Positions 18,059 to 28,096 of a DNA stretch of 64,000 bases are shown here, piece after piece. Position numbers and translations under genes: made by a program. The notes beneath the pieces are model-generated. The model worked only from the letters and a program-made list of their open reading frames with translations. It was not told the origin of the DNA and searched no databases. This DNA is from Candidatus Synechococcus calcipolaris G9 (lineage in GTDB: Bacteria; Cyanobacteriota; Cyanobacteriia; Thermosynechococcales; Thermosynechococcaceae): contig NZ_JAKKUT010000001.1 of assembly GCF_029582805.1 (NCBI RefSeq), positions 186,001-250,000 of the forward strand, in the 5' to 3' direction. How positions within the stretch are numbered: position 1 is the stretch's first letter; each line of letters begins with the position of its first letter.

Positions 18059-18664
18059 CTAAAACGCCTCAAGTTCAATATCCCCCAGGGCTATGGCTCC
18101 CTGACGTAGAACCTGCCAGCGGCCCCGTTGCCAGGCAATGACTGTTGACGGCTGGGTTGGGCCCTCTGGGCTCCGCCAGGCTGAGGCACCTAGGGTTAGT
18201 ACCTGGGGAAAGACCTGGGCGATCGCCCCCACATCCAATAGGGGTGGCTGACCAGAACGATTCACACTGGTGGTGGCCAGGGGCCCCGTTTGTTGGAGAA
18301 TGCAACGGGCAAGGGGCCAATCGGGAACTCGTAGGCCCACCGTACCGGTGTCCTGGGGATTTAATCCCGATGGTAATTTTCCTGCGGGTAACACCACCGT
18401 TAAGGGCCCCGGCCAATGGCGATCGCAGATGTTTTTCCAGTGGCTCCAGTCCCTTGCCGTACCCTGGACGTAGGGCCATAGCTGCTCTGCTGTTGCTGCC
18501 ATAAGGATCAGGGGTTTATCGGGCTGTCGCTGTTTAGCCGTAAAAATTAACTCACCGCGATCGCAGCGGGCCGCCAAGGCGGGAACCGTATCCGTAGGAA
18601 AACTGGCCAACCACTCCCCAGAGCGGAGTCCGGCAACTAAGGTAGCTAGGGAAACTTCGGCCAT
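18059..18664 (-). CDS. tsaC: L-threonylcarbamoyladenylate synthase (Sua5/YrdC/TsaC)
   Basis: Forms threonylcarbamoyl-AMP from threonine, bicarbonate and ATP for the t6A modification of tRNAs that read ANN codons. The YrdC fold is recognised by ASFPTDTVPALAARCDRG, KQRQPDKPLILMAA, the WPGPLTVVLP segment and TSVNRSGQPPL. At 201 residues it is the short TsaC type without the C-terminal Sua5 domain. The partner tsaE is at 32649 in the same window. Convergent with folB. Confidence 0.9.
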   Translation of the reverse strand: MAEVSLATLVAGLRSGEWLASFPTDTVPALAARCDRGELIFTAKQRQPDKPLILMAATAEQLWPYVQGTARDWSHWKNICDRHWPGPLTVVLPAGKLPSGLNPQDTGTVGLRVPDWPLARCILQQTGPLATTSVNRSGQPPLLDVGAIAQVFPQVLTLGASAWRSPEGPTQPSTVIAWQRGRWQVLRQGAIALGDIELEAF

Positions 18665-19207
18665 GAATCGTTAAATAGTTAAAACGTTGTTTACGGGACT
18701 AAAATTTGCTTAGATCGATGCTTGGGTCAAAACGAGCCAACGACACCCATTTGCCATACATCCAGAAATAAATCTAATTGACACAAATCTAATGAGTATA
18801 GATTTTAATGGGTATGGATGGGGTAAGGTTAAGTCATATTACGTTCATTGATAAAATCATAGTATAAATTACTTCACGATTTAGTCAAACCTATGACATT
18901 ACCCCCTTTGCACCGATGAATTTGAATTAATGTAAATAAGTCTCAAGATTGATAACCCCAACCTATATAAACATTAAGAATCTTCAAAGCAAAGGTTATT
19001 GCATTTGGTTTCAGATAAGCTGATGCTAAAAGCATACGATCTACGACTATCGCGATTGACCCGAGAGACGATCGAGGATTGGAACTACACGGGAACGCCA
19101 CTGGTTGCATCGTAGCGTTGAATTTTACCCAACCCAGAACCGGCCCAACGGGCGATCGCTGTGATGGGCCGATCAATACCAAAAGGAAACAAGAGGAACA
19201 AACGTCT
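18665..19207 (+). promoter_or_regulatory. RuBisCO operon upstream region
   Basis: This 543-base stretch holds no credible gene and must contain the promoter and leader of rbcLXS. It has two direct copies of AAATCTAAT (18770-18778 and 18785-18793, 15-base period). The second forms an inverted repeat with AGATTT (18785-18790 and 18800-18805), a shape suited to a LysR-type regulator such as the CbbR/RbcR class. A TATATA box near 18964 is a weak -10 candidate. The leader ends with AAGAGGAA before the rbcL ATG. Confidence 0.5.
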
Positions 19208-20632
19208 ATGTCCTATACGCAATCAAAATCTAAAGGCGGGTATAAGGCAGGGGTGCAGGACTATCGCCTCACCTACTACACGCCGGATTACACCCCCAAA
19301 GATACCGACATCTTGGCTGCTTTTCGGGTCACTCCCCAGCCCGGTGTTCCTTTTGAAGAAGCGGCTGCTGCCGTGGCCGCTGAATCTTCCACTGGTACCT
19401 GGACGACGGTATGGACCGATTTACTCACCGACTTGGATCGTTACAAAGGTCGCTGCTACGACATTGAACCCGTTGCCGGTGAAGACAATCAATTCATTGC
19501 CTACATTGCCTATCCCCTGGATTTGTTTGAGGAAGGCTCTGTCACCAACCTCCTAACCTCCTTGGTTGGGAACGTGTTCGGGTTCAAAGCCCTGAAGGCC
19601 CTTCGCTTAGAAGACTTGCGGATTCCCGTTGCCTACCTGAAAACCTTCCAAGGCCCTCCCCACGGGATTCAAGTTGAGCGGGATAAAATCAACAAATACG
19701 GTCGTCCCCTATTGGGTTGTACGATTAAACCCAAACTGGGCCTGTCGGCTAAAAACTACGGTCGGGCCGTCTATGAATGTCTGCGGGGGGGCTTAGACTT
19801 CACCAAAGACGACGAAAACATTAACTCCCAACCCTTCCAACGCTGGCGCGATCGCTTCCTGTTTGTAGCCGATGCGATTCATAAAGCCCAGGCCGAGACG
19901 GGAGAAGTTAAAGGTCACTACCTGAACGTGACTGCTGCCACCTGTGAAGAAATGCTGAAGCGGGCTGAGTTCGCCAAAGAACTGGAAATGCCCATCATCA
20001 TGCATGACTTCCTGACCGGTGGGTTTACCGCCAACACAACCTTGGCCCACTGGTGTCGTGATAATGGCGTTCTTTTGCACATTCACCGGGCGATGCACGC
20101 GGTAATTGACCGCCAGAAAAACCACGGGATTCACTTCCGGGTCTTGGCCAAGTGCTTACGGATGTCTGGGGGTGACCACATTCACACCGGAACCGTTGTC
20201 GGTAAGCTAGAGGGCGACAAAGCCATTACCCTCGGTTTCATCGACCTGTTGCGGGAAAACTACATCGAACAAGACCGCTCTCGGGGTGTGTACTTTACCC
20301 AAGATTGGGCCTCCATGGGTGGTGTCATGGCCGTGGCTTCCGGTGGGATCCACGTATGGCACATGCCCGCCCTCGTGGAAATCTTTGGGGATGATTCGGT
20401 GCTGCAATTTGGTGGTGGAACCTTGGGACACCCCTGGGGGAATGCACCAGGTGCAACAGCCAACCGGGTTGCCCTTGAAGCCTGTGTCCAAGCCCGTAAC
20501 GAAGGCCGCGACTTGATGCGTGAAGGTGGCGACATTATTCGGGAGGCCTGCCGCTGGAGTCCTGAATTGGCAACGGCTTGCGAACTTTGGAAAGAAATCA
20601 AGTTCGAGTTTGAAGCCCAAGACACCATCTAG
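19208..20632 (+). CDS. rbcL: RuBisCO large subunit (form I)
   Basis: Fixes CO2 onto ribulose-1,5-bisphosphate, presumably in the carboxysome. Nearly all catalytic landmarks are visible: [16 protein letters not shown], the carbamylated-lysine motif [48 protein letters not shown] with the loop 6 lysine, and the C-terminal EFEAQDTI. The 474-residue start at ATG 19208 ([11 protein letters not shown]) matches cyanobacterial form IB; in-frame codons upstream belong to the leader. First gene of rbcL-rbcX-rbcS. Confidence 0.99.
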   Translation: MSYTQSKSKGGYKAGVQDYRLTYYTPDYTPKDTDILAAFRVTPQPGVPFEEAAAAVAAESSTGTWTTVWTDLLTDLDRYKGRCYDIEPVAGEDNQFIAYIAYPLDLFEEGSVTNLLTSLVGNVFGFKALKALRLEDLRIPVAYLKTFQGPPHGIQVERDKINKYGRPLLGCTIKPKLGLSAKNYGRAVYECLRGGLDFTKDDENINSQPFQRWRDRFLFVADAIHKAQAETGEVKGHYLNVTAATCEEMLKRAEFAKELEMPIIMHDFLTGGFTANTTLAHWCRDNGVLLHIHRAMHAVIDRQKNHGIHFRVLAKCLRMSGGDHIHTGTVVGKLEGDKAITLGFIDLLRENYIEQDRSRGVYFTQDWASMGGVMAVASGGIHVWHMPALVEIFGDDSVLQFGGGTLGHPWGNAPGATANRVALEACVQARNEGRDLMREGGDIIREACRWSPELATACELWKEIKFEFEAQDTI

Positions 20633-20703
20633 ATGACAGGGATGGGGTTGAATAGGGAGAATTTAACGGTTCTTCCTCACCCACGTTGGTCCCTAGGATC
20701 CCT

Positions 20704-21105
20704 ATGGATGTCAAGTACATAGCCAAGGAAACGGTCAAAACCCTGATCAGCTATCTCACCTATCAAGCTGTTCGCACGGTCATTGCCCAGTTGGCGGAAA
20801 CAGATCCACCGCGATCGCTCTGGTTGCAACGGTTCTCAACCCCCAGCAAGGTACAGGATGGGGAACGTTATTTACACGATCTCTTTCAGGAACAGCAGGA
20901 TCTAGCCTTTCGGATTTTGACCGTTCGGGAACACATGGGTGATCTGGTGGCGGACTACTTGCCGGAAATGCTGCGAACGGGTATCCAACAGGCCAATATG
21001 CAGCAACGATGTCAACAACTGGAGCGCATGACCCAGGTGACGGCCACCGAACCGGAAGCCCATCCCCAACCCCCACCCCAGGCGGCTGAAGACTCAGCCC
21101 TATAG
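20704..21105 (+). CDS. rbcX: RuBisCO assembly chaperone RbcX
   Basis: RbcX dimers bind the C-terminal tail of newly folded RbcL and help form the L8 core before RbcS joins. The 133-residue protein begins DVKYIAKETVKTLISYLTYQ and has LWLQRFSTPSKVQDGERYLH, both characteristic. The last 30 residues are Pro/Glu/Gln-rich and probably disordered. ATG 20704 is preferred over an upstream start. It sits between rbcL and rbcS with short gaps, so it is in the same transcript. Confidence 0.96.
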   Translation: MDVKYIAKETVKTLISYLTYQAVRTVIAQLAETDPPRSLWLQRFSTPSKVQDGERYLHDLFQEQQDLAFRILTVREHMGDLVADYLPEMLRTGIQQANMQQRCQQLERMTQVTATEPEAHPQPPPQAAEDSAL

Positions 21106-21168
21106 GGTTTGATTCTGATAACTCTGACTGACCCAGACTGACCCAATTGCAAAATTAATGAGGATACT

Positions 21169-21528
21169 ATGAAAACTCTGCCCAAAGAGCGTCGTTACGA
21201 AACCTTCTCCTATTTACCTCCCCTGAGTGATGCCCAAATTGCTCGGCAAATTCAGTACACCATCGAACAGGGCTACCACCCCTGCGTGGAGTTTAATGAA
21301 AACTCTGATGCTGAAATCTACTACTGGACGATGTGGAAGTTACCCCTGTTCAACTGTAGTGGCCCCCAGGAGGTTCTGAATGAAGTACAACAGTGCCGTT
21401 CCGAGTACCCCGACTGCTACATCCGGGTGGTTGCCTTTGACAATATTAAACAGTGTCAGGTGATGAGCTTCATTGTTCACAAGCCGAATCAAACAAACAC
21501 CGGTGGGTATAGTGGCTACCGCTACTAG
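21169..21528 (+). CDS. rbcS: RuBisCO small subunit
   Basis: Caps the L8 core to give the L8S8 holoenzyme. The 119-residue sequence begins [20 protein letters not shown], has [16 protein letters not shown] and [20 protein letters not shown], and ends in a Gly/Tyr-rich tail (GGYSGYRY). The longer-than-minimal C-terminus is usual in beta-cyanobacteria. Last gene of the operon; a terminator follows at 21624-21650. Confidence 0.98.
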   Translation: MKTLPKERRYETFSYLPPLSDAQIARQIQYTIEQGYHPCVEFNENSDAEIYYWTMWKLPLFNCSGPQEVLNEVQQCRSEYPDCYIRVVAFDNIKQCQVMSFIVHKPNQTNTGGYSGYRY

Positions 21529-21623
21529 TGCGCTACTAATGATGGTGACGGAGTAATCACGATCGATTCTCATCGCTTGATTACGATTGATTTTGTCATC
21601 TTGATTGGGACATTATGATCCGA

Positions 21624-21650
21624 GGGGTAGGGTAACTTACCCCTTTTTTT
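21624..21650 (+). terminator. Intrinsic terminator after rbcS
   Basis: A six-base stem GGGGTA (21624-21629) with TACCCC (21638-21643) and an eight-base loop is followed by seven T residues (21644-21650). It separates the RuBisCO operon from the next gene pair. Confidence 0.75.
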
Positions 21651-21670
21651 GGATTTTTGCAGTAATGGGT

Positions 21671-21700
21671 TTGCTCTGTTCTGTTTCCCTGCTCTATAGT
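21671..21700 (+). promoter_or_regulatory. Possible promoter for the 21740-24946 gene pair
   Basis: TTGCTC (21671-21676) and TATAGT (21695-21700) are 18 bases apart. They lie after the rbcS terminator and 40 bases before the GTG start of the membrane protein gene. Boxes are moderate matches, so this is tentative. Confidence 0.3.
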
Positions 21701-21739
21701 GAGGTACAGGTAAACGTGATCTAAAATGATGAGTCTATT

Positions 21740-22477
21740 GTGACCCGCGCATTCTCTAATCGATCATACCCCTGGCAAACATGGCTACGGGACGGGCAAT
21801 CAAGGCTGTCGTCTTTCGCTGGTGCCTCAACCTCGCGGCGGCGACGGGGCCGACTGAAGCTATCTAAACCTAAGCTATCTAAACGGGCCCGGATTGGCGC
21901 GATCGCCCTGCCCTTGGGTCTAATTCTCTGGCAACTGGACTGGCAATTATGGCTGGCAACCCTGAGTGGCATGGGCACGATTCTGTTGATCACCCAACTA
22001 CAACGGCAAAACTGGCAAAAACTCCTCAACGTGCTGGTTTCGTCCCAAAAAATTCTTGCCCATCCCCTATTCCTAGCCATGGCTGCTGGGGCGATCGCCA
22101 GTTTGGGAACCTACGTGGCAACGGGAATCTGGAAAGAATCCCCCAATTCCTGGTTAGGTATGGGTCTAGTGCTGGAGGGAGGCATTCTATCCATCGCGGT
22201 GGCCCTACTGGGCCTATTGGTGTGGCAACGACAGGAACAACAACGCCTAAATCAGTTTGATCAATGTCTGACGGACTTAAGTGATCCAGACCCGCTACGG
22301 CGATTAGTGGCGATACGACAACTGTCCCGACTCTCCCTAGATACGGCCGATAGCCAGATGGTGCAAGAAGCTCTGTACCTCTTTTTAGGAACAGAATCCG
22401 AAGACTTAGTACGGCGGGCTGCCCTAGGGGAACTGCATCGCTTAGATCAGCAGCAACGGAGATCGCCCGGAGTCTAA
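21740..22477 (+). CDS. Conserved hypothetical membrane protein with HEAT-like C-terminus
   Basis: A 245-residue protein starting at GTG. The first 50 residues are basic (SRRRRGRLKLSKPKLSKRAR), followed by about four hydrophobic segments (IGAIALPLGLILWQLDWQLW; FLAMAAGAIASLGTYVATGI; MGLVLEGGILSIAVALLGLL). The C-terminal 80 residues (LSDPDPLRRLVAIRQLSRLS, then LVRRAALGELHRLD) look like HEAT or armadillo-type helices facing the cytoplasm. I believe it is conserved in cyanobacteria but know no role. It ends 24 bases before the telomere-resolvase-like gene, so the two may share a transcript. Confidence 0.65.
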   Translation: MTRAFSNRSYPWQTWLRDGQSRLSSFAGASTSRRRRGRLKLSKPKLSKRARIGAIALPLGLILWQLDWQLWLATLSGMGTILLITQLQRQNWQKLLNVLVSSQKILAHPLFLAMAAGAIASLGTYVATGIWKESPNSWLGMGLVLEGGILSIAVALLGLLVWQRQEQQRLNQFDQCLTDLSDPDPLRRLVAIRQLSRLSLDTADSQMVQEALYLFLGTESEDLVRRAALGELHRLDQQQRRSPGV

Positions 22478-22501
22478 AGTCTAATTAGTCTGGGTCAGGA
22501 A

Positions 22502-24946
22502 ATGGATTGGCTTGAGACGTGGGGACAAACGCGAAAACCTCCTCCCTGGGCAGTCAAGCTCATCAATGAGGCCTTGGTGGAATTGGAGGGGCTAACCCGT
22601 GCCGATGATGGCAAGATGTTGGCCCTGAGGGATCGACTCACGGACGCTATGCTACAACGGGTCAGTCCATCCAGTGTTAAAAACTACTTTACGATGCTCC
22701 ATCGGGCGATCCGTTTCCATTTTTCCCCTGAGTCGGGCCGCTTAAATCCTGAAAATAGCTATCAGCGATCGGATCAACGCCTTGACCCCATTGCTTGCCT
22801 GTTGGTGGATGTGCCCATTGAGATTAAACGGAAAAATCGAGCAGATCAGGATGCAGCCCTAGAGAAGATTTTGAATAATCCCTCTCCTGATTTAGTCCTC
22901 ACGGATCCGGATGGCATAGTCCAGCGGGGACGGGAGATTTTAGAGGGGGCGATCGCTGCCTATGGGGATCCCGATCAAAGCTGTTTTTATCTAGATATTG
23001 CGGCAAGTCTCTCTCTAGTGACTGGACTACGCCCCGTGGAAGTGCTACGGGATGCCGTCCTCGAGTCTGGCCATAGTCAATATACGGTGCGCTTGGTGGC
23101 AGGACAGGCGAAAACACGGGGAAATGAGCGGATCTACGAAATGCCTACCCTGGTGGAAGGCAGAGTCGTTCTGAAGGGATTTCAGATTTTAAGGACGCTC
23201 CACGACTTCAGTGATTATTCAACGGATAATATGATCCAGACGGAGCAAAATAAACTGAGGGATCGGGTGGTCGATCTCTTTACAGGGGTCGTACCCATTC
23301 CCACCCCCCAGCATCTCCGGGCGGTCTATGATGCCATTGCCTATTTTTGGTTTTGTCCCCCTGGGGTGAAGGAACCGGCCTTTATTCGGGCAATTAATGG
23401 CCATACTCCCCTGGCGGGAAAGGTGGGAGCAGCTCTTAATTATCTGAAATATGAAATTGGCCAGGAAGCCATTCAACGCTACGGCGGGGCCAAGGGGGTT
23501 CGTCTCTCTGAGCCAGGCATAGAGGTGATTGAGGCTTTTCGTATCCCAGGGACAGTGGATGGGGTGGAACCAGTGGGGCAGACGGCCGACGCTGATGTCG
23601 CTGAAGTAGAACCTATCCCTCAACCGGCCAAGGAACCAGCCATACCCAGGAGCCGCAAGGGGAATCCCAAGATGAACAAAACTCGGAATGCGATTCTCTC
23701 GCGGTCGGCCCGTCTTTTATCGGGAACCTGGGTACAACGGGCGATCGCCCTTCAGGTTCTCACGGGACTATCGCTAGATCGGTTACTTCATGGCAATATT
23801 GAACCCCATGGACTCTATGGTCTTCTAGTAGATGAAGAGATCGTCACAACCCTTATTCAACAGTTGATGCCCTCCATCTCAAAGTTTCGACAATTACCAC
23901 CGGAGAATGGGGCGGATATGCAAGGGGCCTGTAATCTCGCCTTTGGTGATCTGATTCAGGTGGATGCCAACAACCTATCCTTGCTTTACCTTGCCTGTGC
24001 CCCTAGCAAAACCGATCAAGTCGATATTGATTTTTCTGTGCCAAAGGGGATGACAAAGACCGATCAAACCCTTTCAGGGAATGGGGATATAGGGAAGGAT
24101 GGGAAAGATGACTTAAAACGAGCAACGACATCGCCGCAGGATCAAACCGCAGCAGCACATCCTAGTCCTAGTAATCATGTTCCTAATTCTCAGCGTCCCT
24201 CTGAGGGAGAAAAGCAGCAGAATGGGGCAGAAATCGGCATGGTCGCTCTGGCGAAGGCCGTGGAAATGATTCATTCCCTCAACACCCAGGTAAAGGGTCT
24301 GGAAAGCCATATTCTGGAAATGCAGGCGGAACAGAAACGTTTGATCGGGCGGCTGGAAGCTCAGGCACCCCCTGAATTCCCGGATATGAATGCCCTGGAA
24401 CTGGAGAATGAACGACTAAGGGTAGAGGTGGCCCAGTTGCGGTCAACCCTAGATAACCCCCAAGAGTTACTGAATATTATTGCTCGGTTGATGAATAGGG
24501 GGTCTACTCAAGATAACCTCTCTGAATCCTCTGAAACCGATGAAAAGCCTGAGTCTAGTGAAAGGGAAGAAATCAAGGAGCAAAACCAAGATGGTGTGGA
24601 ATTTGAACGTACCCAGGAAGCCAACACCGATGAAAAAGCGAATGGGGCGAATAGTCCATCCTCCATCATTGATCCCGATGTGGTCAGGGCCTTTGATGTG
24701 GTCATGGCTTACAATGATGCCCCTGGGCGATCGCATGGCGAAAAGTGGGTAATGTCCTATCCAGTGATGAAGGATCTATTAGCAACGATTGGTAAAAATT
24801 CTCAGCGAAAAATTACACCTGTGATGAATGCTCGGCAGGACGACCTAGATGAACATTACCGGAAGCATGGGCTATCTCCCCGCCATAATGGGGTTCATAC
24901 CAAGAATAATCACAGAATTACGGATTATATTTGCCTAACGGATTAG
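22502..24946 (+). CDS. Telomere-resolvase-like (protelomerase family) tyrosine recombinase
   Basis: An 814-residue protein. Residues 1 to about 345 resemble the catalytic core of hairpin-telomere resolvases (TelK, ResT, TelA). Candidate active-site residues are Arg177 in [11 protein letters not shown], Lys204 in [15 protein letters not shown], Arg273 in [17 protein letters not shown], His301 in [10 protein letters not shown] and Tyr314 in NYLKYEI. A second segment (about 390-505, [14 protein letters not shown]) faintly echoes the Arg177 region without the arginine. Residues 580-655 form a probable coiled coil, 660-720 are acidic and disordered, and 722-814 a compact basic C-terminal domain. 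Phage and plasmid relatives cut a palindrome and rejoin each end as a hairpin; whether this one does so is unknown. A site-specific recombinase on circular DNA is the main alternative. Confidence 0.72.
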   Translation: MDWLETWGQTRKPPPWAVKLINEALVELEGLTRADDGKMLALRDRLTDAMLQRVSPSSVKNYFTMLHRAIRFHFSPESGRLNPENSYQRSDQRLDPIACLLVDVPIEIKRKNRADQDAALEKILNNPSPDLVLTDPDGIVQRGREILEGAIAAYGDPDQSCFYLDIAASLSLVTGLRPVEVLRDAVLESGHSQYTVRLVAGQAKTRGNERIYEMPTLVEGRVVLKGFQILRTLHDFSDYSTDNMIQTEQNKLRDRVVDLFTGVVPIPTPQHLRAVYDAIAYFWFCPPGVKEPAFIRAINGHTPLAGKVGAALNYLKYEIGQEAIQRYGGAKGVRLSEPGIEVIEAFRIPGTVDGVEPVGQTADADVAEVEPIPQPAKEPAIPRSRKGNPKMNKTRNAILSRSARLLSGTWVQRAIALQVLTGLSLDRLLHGNIEPHGLYGLLVDEEIVTTLIQQLMPSISKFRQLPPENGADMQGACNLAFGDLIQVDANNLSLLYLACAPSKTDQVDIDFSVPKGMTKTDQTLSGNGDIGKDGKDDLKRATTSPQDQTAAAHPSPSNHVPNSQRPSEGEKQQNGAEIGMVALAKAVEMIHSLNTQVKGLESHILEMQAEQKRLIGRLEAQAPPEFPDMNALELENERLRVEVAQLRSTLDNPQELLNIIARLMNRGSTQDNLSESSETDEKPESSEREEIKEQNQDGVEFERTQEANTDEKANGANSPSSIIDPDVVRAFDVVMAYNDAPGRSHGEKWVMSYPVMKDLLATIGKNSQRKITPVMNARQDDLDEHYRKHGLSPRHNGVHTKNNHRITDYICLTD

Positions 24947-25895
24947 TTGTTGGTTTTCCTAGTCGTTCCTCGGGCCGGGGTTTGGCCATGTGGGGGAGTC
25001 CCCACCCCAACTTTTGCCGTAAAACGTGGAAAAATTCCGGCGATCGCAACCGGATAAACCGGGCCGAGTAGGGAGACTGTTGGACTAAGACCTGATCTTG
25101 GGGTTGAATATAACAGCCAGCATTGCCATCCACAACCATCACTAAATGCCTAAAGGGATTGGCGGGATAAATACGCACCGGTTCCGTATTGGCAAAGACG
25201 AGGGCCCGAGAAGCCAGAGAATGGGGACAAATGGGCACTAGCTGCAAGGCTGATACCCCTGGAGTAATCACGGGGCCCCCTGCCGACAGCGCATAGGCTG
25301 TTGATCCCGTCGGCGTGGATAAAATCAAACCATCAGCGGCAATATCAACCCGGGCATGGTGGCCCACATCCACTTCAAAATGGCACATTCCCGTCAAGGG
25401 TTCTTTGTGTAAGACCATTTCATTGAGGGAGAGGGCTTCCCAAATCGCCGTATCATCCCGCAGCACTTGCACCGTCAACATGGTGCGATTTTCAATTGTG
25501 TAGTTGCCCAACAACACTTGTTTCAGGGCCATATCCAGTTCTTGGGCGTAGCCTTCCGTGAGAAATCCCAAATGCCCCGTATTAATCGTTAAAAGGGGGA
25601 TACCGCAGGGGGCTAGTTGGCGAAAGGCAGAAAGAACTGTACCATCTCCCCCCAAGACCAGGGCAAACTTTATATCGTCCTGAAAGCCAGGGGGGGTCAA
25701 CCGATCAATGGGCGTATGACATACGGGGCTATCGGGCCGGGAGTAGCCTAATATTCCGCCAATGCCCGTAGCAACAGACACCTGCCAGCCTTGAGCTTCT
25801 AGGGTTTTCTGCACCTGCTCTGCTAAATCACAGGCCAAATCCTTGGATTCGTTATAAATGATTCCTGCCTTCACAATCGTTGCCCCTCGCTCCAT
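24918..25895 (-). CDS. nadK: NAD(+) kinase
   Basis: Phosphorylates NAD to NADP with ATP (or polyphosphate). The family motifs are present: [14 protein letters not shown], the [20 protein letters not shown] segment and [20 protein letters not shown]. Length 325 includes a short Pro/Lys-rich tail beyond the core. Its 3' end overlaps the convergent telomere-resolvase-like gene by 29 bases. It begins 2 bases after the stop of the ycf39-type gene, so both are likely on one transcript. Confidence 0.95.
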   Translation of the reverse strand: MERGATIVKAGIIYNESKDLACDLAEQVQKTLEAQGWQVSVATGIGGILGYSRPDSPVCHTPIDRLTPPGFQDDIKFALVLGGDGTVLSAFRQLAPCGIPLLTINTGHLGFLTEGYAQELDMALKQVLLGNYTIENRTMLTVQVLRDDTAIWEALSLNEMVLHKEPLTGMCHFEVDVGHHARVDIAADGLILSTPTGSTAYALSAGGPVITPGVSALQLVPICPHSLASRALVFANTEPVRIYPANPFRHLVMVVDGNAGCYIQPQDQVLVQQSPYSARFIRLRSPEFFHVLRQKLGWGLPHMAKPRPEERLGKPTTNPLGKYNP

Positions 25896-25897
25896 CT

Positions 25898-26881
25898 CTA
25901 GGGAGCCGATTTGAATGGACTCCGTTTCCGTGACTTTTTCTTTTGTTTATTTTTTTCGTAGTCTAGTTCTTTTAGTTTACGGAGAATACGGTTGAAATAG
26001 TCCTGCATATAAGCTTCTAGGGTAAGGGTTTCTTGGCTATCTAAACCAAAGGCCGCATACACTTCATCCATGGAGGCATCCAAAGCTTTTCCGCTGGAAA
26101 TGACTTCGGTAAAGGCCAGGCGATCGGCAATATTCCAGCCCCATTCAAAAAATTGAGTGATATTCCGGGCGGTGCGGAGAAGACCAATGGGCATCCGGGT
26201 GATTTTAGCTTGCTGACCCGATAGCCGCTCACACAGTGCAATAATTTGTTCCGGACTCCAGGATTTGGGCCCTGCCAGATCAAAGGTACGCCCTAAAATA
26301 TCCGGCCGATCAACTCCGGCGATGGCAAATCGAGCCACATCCTGGGTATCCATATAGGCGATCGCCGTAGCTTCTCCCATCACCCACACTGCTTGATTTT
26401 CCAAAATGGGAATCGCATATTGGCCAATTAATCCTTGGAAAAAGCCACAGGGCCGCAAAATTGTATAGGGTAGACCCGATTCAGCCAGAAATTGCTCTGT
26501 ACAATTCTTAATATCCATCAGGGGCACATGGGGGTATAGCTCCGACCCCATAATCGAGAAAAAAAGGTAATGCTCGACCCCAGCGGCCTTACTGGCATTG
26601 ATCAGATTCAGTTTGCCCTGCCAGTCCACCGCCTTAATACTACGGCTATCGGTGGGACGAGTGGTGGCCGCATCAATGAGGGTCGTTACCCCCTCTAGGG
26701 CCGTGCCTAGGGTGTCAGGTTGACATAAATCACCTTGAACCAGGGTGGCTCCCCATTCCCTTAAAAAGGTTGCTTTGCGTAAACTTCGGACTAAACAGGT
26801 GACAGCATGACCTTGATCTAGGCCCCGACGAACAATCTGCCGTCCCAAGGTTCCAGTAGCACCAACAACCAATAACGTCAT
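25898..26881 (-). CDS. ycf39: Ycf39-type NmrA-like photosystem II assembly protein
   Basis: An atypical short-chain dehydrogenase with the Rossmann loop [20 protein letters not shown] at the N-terminus. It has the Ycf39-type segments [20 protein letters not shown] and [20 protein letters not shown]. In Synechocystis, Ycf39 works with Hlip proteins in delivering chlorophyll to newly made D1. The last 20 residues are strongly basic ([18 protein letters not shown]), longer than I expect for the family. Directly upstream of nadK. Confidence 0.88.
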   Translation of the reverse strand: MTLLVVGATGTLGRQIVRRGLDQGHAVTCLVRSLRKATFLREWGATLVQGDLCQPDTLGTALEGVTTLIDAATTRPTDSRSIKAVDWQGKLNLINASKAAGVEHYLFFSIMGSELYPHVPLMDIKNCTEQFLAESGLPYTILRPCGFFQGLIGQYAIPILENQAVWVMGEATAIAYMDTQDVARFAIAGVDRPDILGRTFDLAGPKSWSPEQIIALCERLSGQQAKITRMPIGLLRTARNITQFFEWGWNIADRLAFTEVISSGKALDASMDEVYAAFGLDSQETLTLEAYMQDYFNRILRKLKELDYEKNKQKKKSRKRSPFKSAP

Positions 26882-27126
26882 GAAAATCTCTGATCATAAA
26901 TCTTAACTTTTGTAATACTTTATCAGAATTACATCCGGATTCGCCTTTTTTCCTTAAGATCAGGTTCCAGAGTGTTAACCTCAGCGTGTTAAGCATCGTC
27001 ATAAGTCTTTCTTGCCTACCCCATCATCTTGCCTAGAGAGGTCTGGTCAGGACTGTTGCAGGGGGAAGGGACTGTCTCAGGGGCGATGTGTAATAATGTG
27101 CCGTAGATCAATGTGGTGGCTCTAGC

Positions 27127-27333
27127 ATGTTTTTGATGGAACTCTCTCCCCTAATGAAGGAACTCACCCATAAGCCCGTTGCATTTATGGGGGGGTTTGT
27201 CTCTGGTCTACTCGGTCTCAGCTTAGATCAAAAGCCCGTGAGCGAATGGCTCGAAAAGTATGGCAATGTTGAGGTTTCCCCTCCCCCGTCAGACCCCCCC
27301 ACCTCTGGCCCCCAGTCGATCAAAATTGAATAG
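27127..27333 (+). CDS. Small conserved cyanobacterial protein
   Basis: A 68-residue protein beginning FLMELSPLMKELTHKPVAFM, then a glycine-rich hydrophobic stretch (GGFVSGLLGLSLD), PVSEWLEKYG and a Pro/Ser-rich tail. The HKPVAFMGGFVSGLL block matches my memory of short cyanobacterial hypothetical proteins, which favours a real gene. ATG 27136 is an alternative start. It might be a single-pass or peripheral membrane protein. Function unknown. Confidence 0.65.
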   Translation: MFLMELSPLMKELTHKPVAFMGGFVSGLLGLSLDQKPVSEWLEKYGNVEVSPPPSDPPTSGPQSIKIE

Positions 27334-27423
27334 CCAAAGGATCAGAGTTTAGCTGAGTTGGGGTAGCCTTTTTCGGCTATTGTTAGGTTTGATTAAAATT
27401 TCTTTCATTACCTAGGTGTGGCG

Positions 27424-28074
27424 ATGGCCCAACTCTCGCGGGAACTTGAGCGTGCCTTTATAACGGATCCCACCCATGGGGTTTCCCCAGATTCGGTGTG
27501 TCAAGATTCAGTTTGCTTGTCGGATGTCTTGGGACTTGCAGGGGAGAGGGTGTTCGGCTTTTTGTTCGTGATTCTAGCCTTGCCTTCCGCTTTACCGATA
27601 CCGGCCCCAGGTTACTCCATTCCCTTTGGAGTTGTTTTATTTGTTCTGGCCGTCCAACTCATTATGGGTGCAAAAACCCCATGGTTACCCCAGAAATTTC
27701 TGAAGCGTCCCCTCGCCCTCGGCACGGTACAAAAAATAACCCGTGCGGGATTACCCTGGCTGCGACGTATTGAAGGGGTATCCCGGCCTCGGTTGTTGCC
27801 GGTGTGTCAGAGTGGTTTGGGGCGATTTATTATTGGACTGGCGATCGCTCTGATGGCTATTTCAATGATGATTCCAATTCCAGGCACAAATACCCTACCG
27901 GCGATCGGTATTTTTGTCACCGGCTTTGGCCTCCTAGACGATGACGGCGTGATTAGTCTGGGCGGCTTAATGCTTTGCTTATGTGGGTTAGTATTAACCT
28001 CCTCCATCCTCCTAGGGTTAGCACTGGGGGGCATGAGTTTGATCGATTGGCTCCAGAGTTTAATTCACTCTTAA
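27424..28074 (+). CDS. ExoD family membrane protein
   Basis: A multi-pass membrane protein of the exopolysaccharide synthesis ExoD family. The conserved LPSALPIPAPGYSIPFGVVL and MMIPIPGTNTLPAIGIFVTG are visible, each in a hydrophobic segment, with about five membrane spans in 216 residues. In rhizobia exoD mutants are alkali-sensitive and poor in exopolysaccharide; the molecular role is unclear. I start at ATG 27424; GTG 27418 is possible. Confidence 0.85.
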   Translation: MAQLSRELERAFITDPTHGVSPDSVCQDSVCLSDVLGLAGERVFGFLFVILALPSALPIPAPGYSIPFGVVLFVLAVQLIMGAKTPWLPQKFLKRPLALGTVQKITRAGLPWLRRIEGVSRPRLLPVCQSGLGRFIIGLAIALMAISMMIPIPGTNTLPAIGIFVTGFGLLDDDGVISLGGLMLCLCGLVLTSSILLGLALGGMSLIDWLQSLIHS

Positions 28075-28096
28075 ACGTAACTTGGGACAACCTTAG

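Noticed and set aside
18145-18504. Long plus-strand frame opposite the tsaC-type gene
   Set aside because: Pro/Gly/Arg-rich composition typical of an antisense shadow; the minus-strand product has clear YrdC motifs.
19793-20134. Minus-strand frames opposite rbcL
   Set aside because: The codon usage of rbcL creates long open antisense frames; RbcL is certain and no independent start signal is seen.
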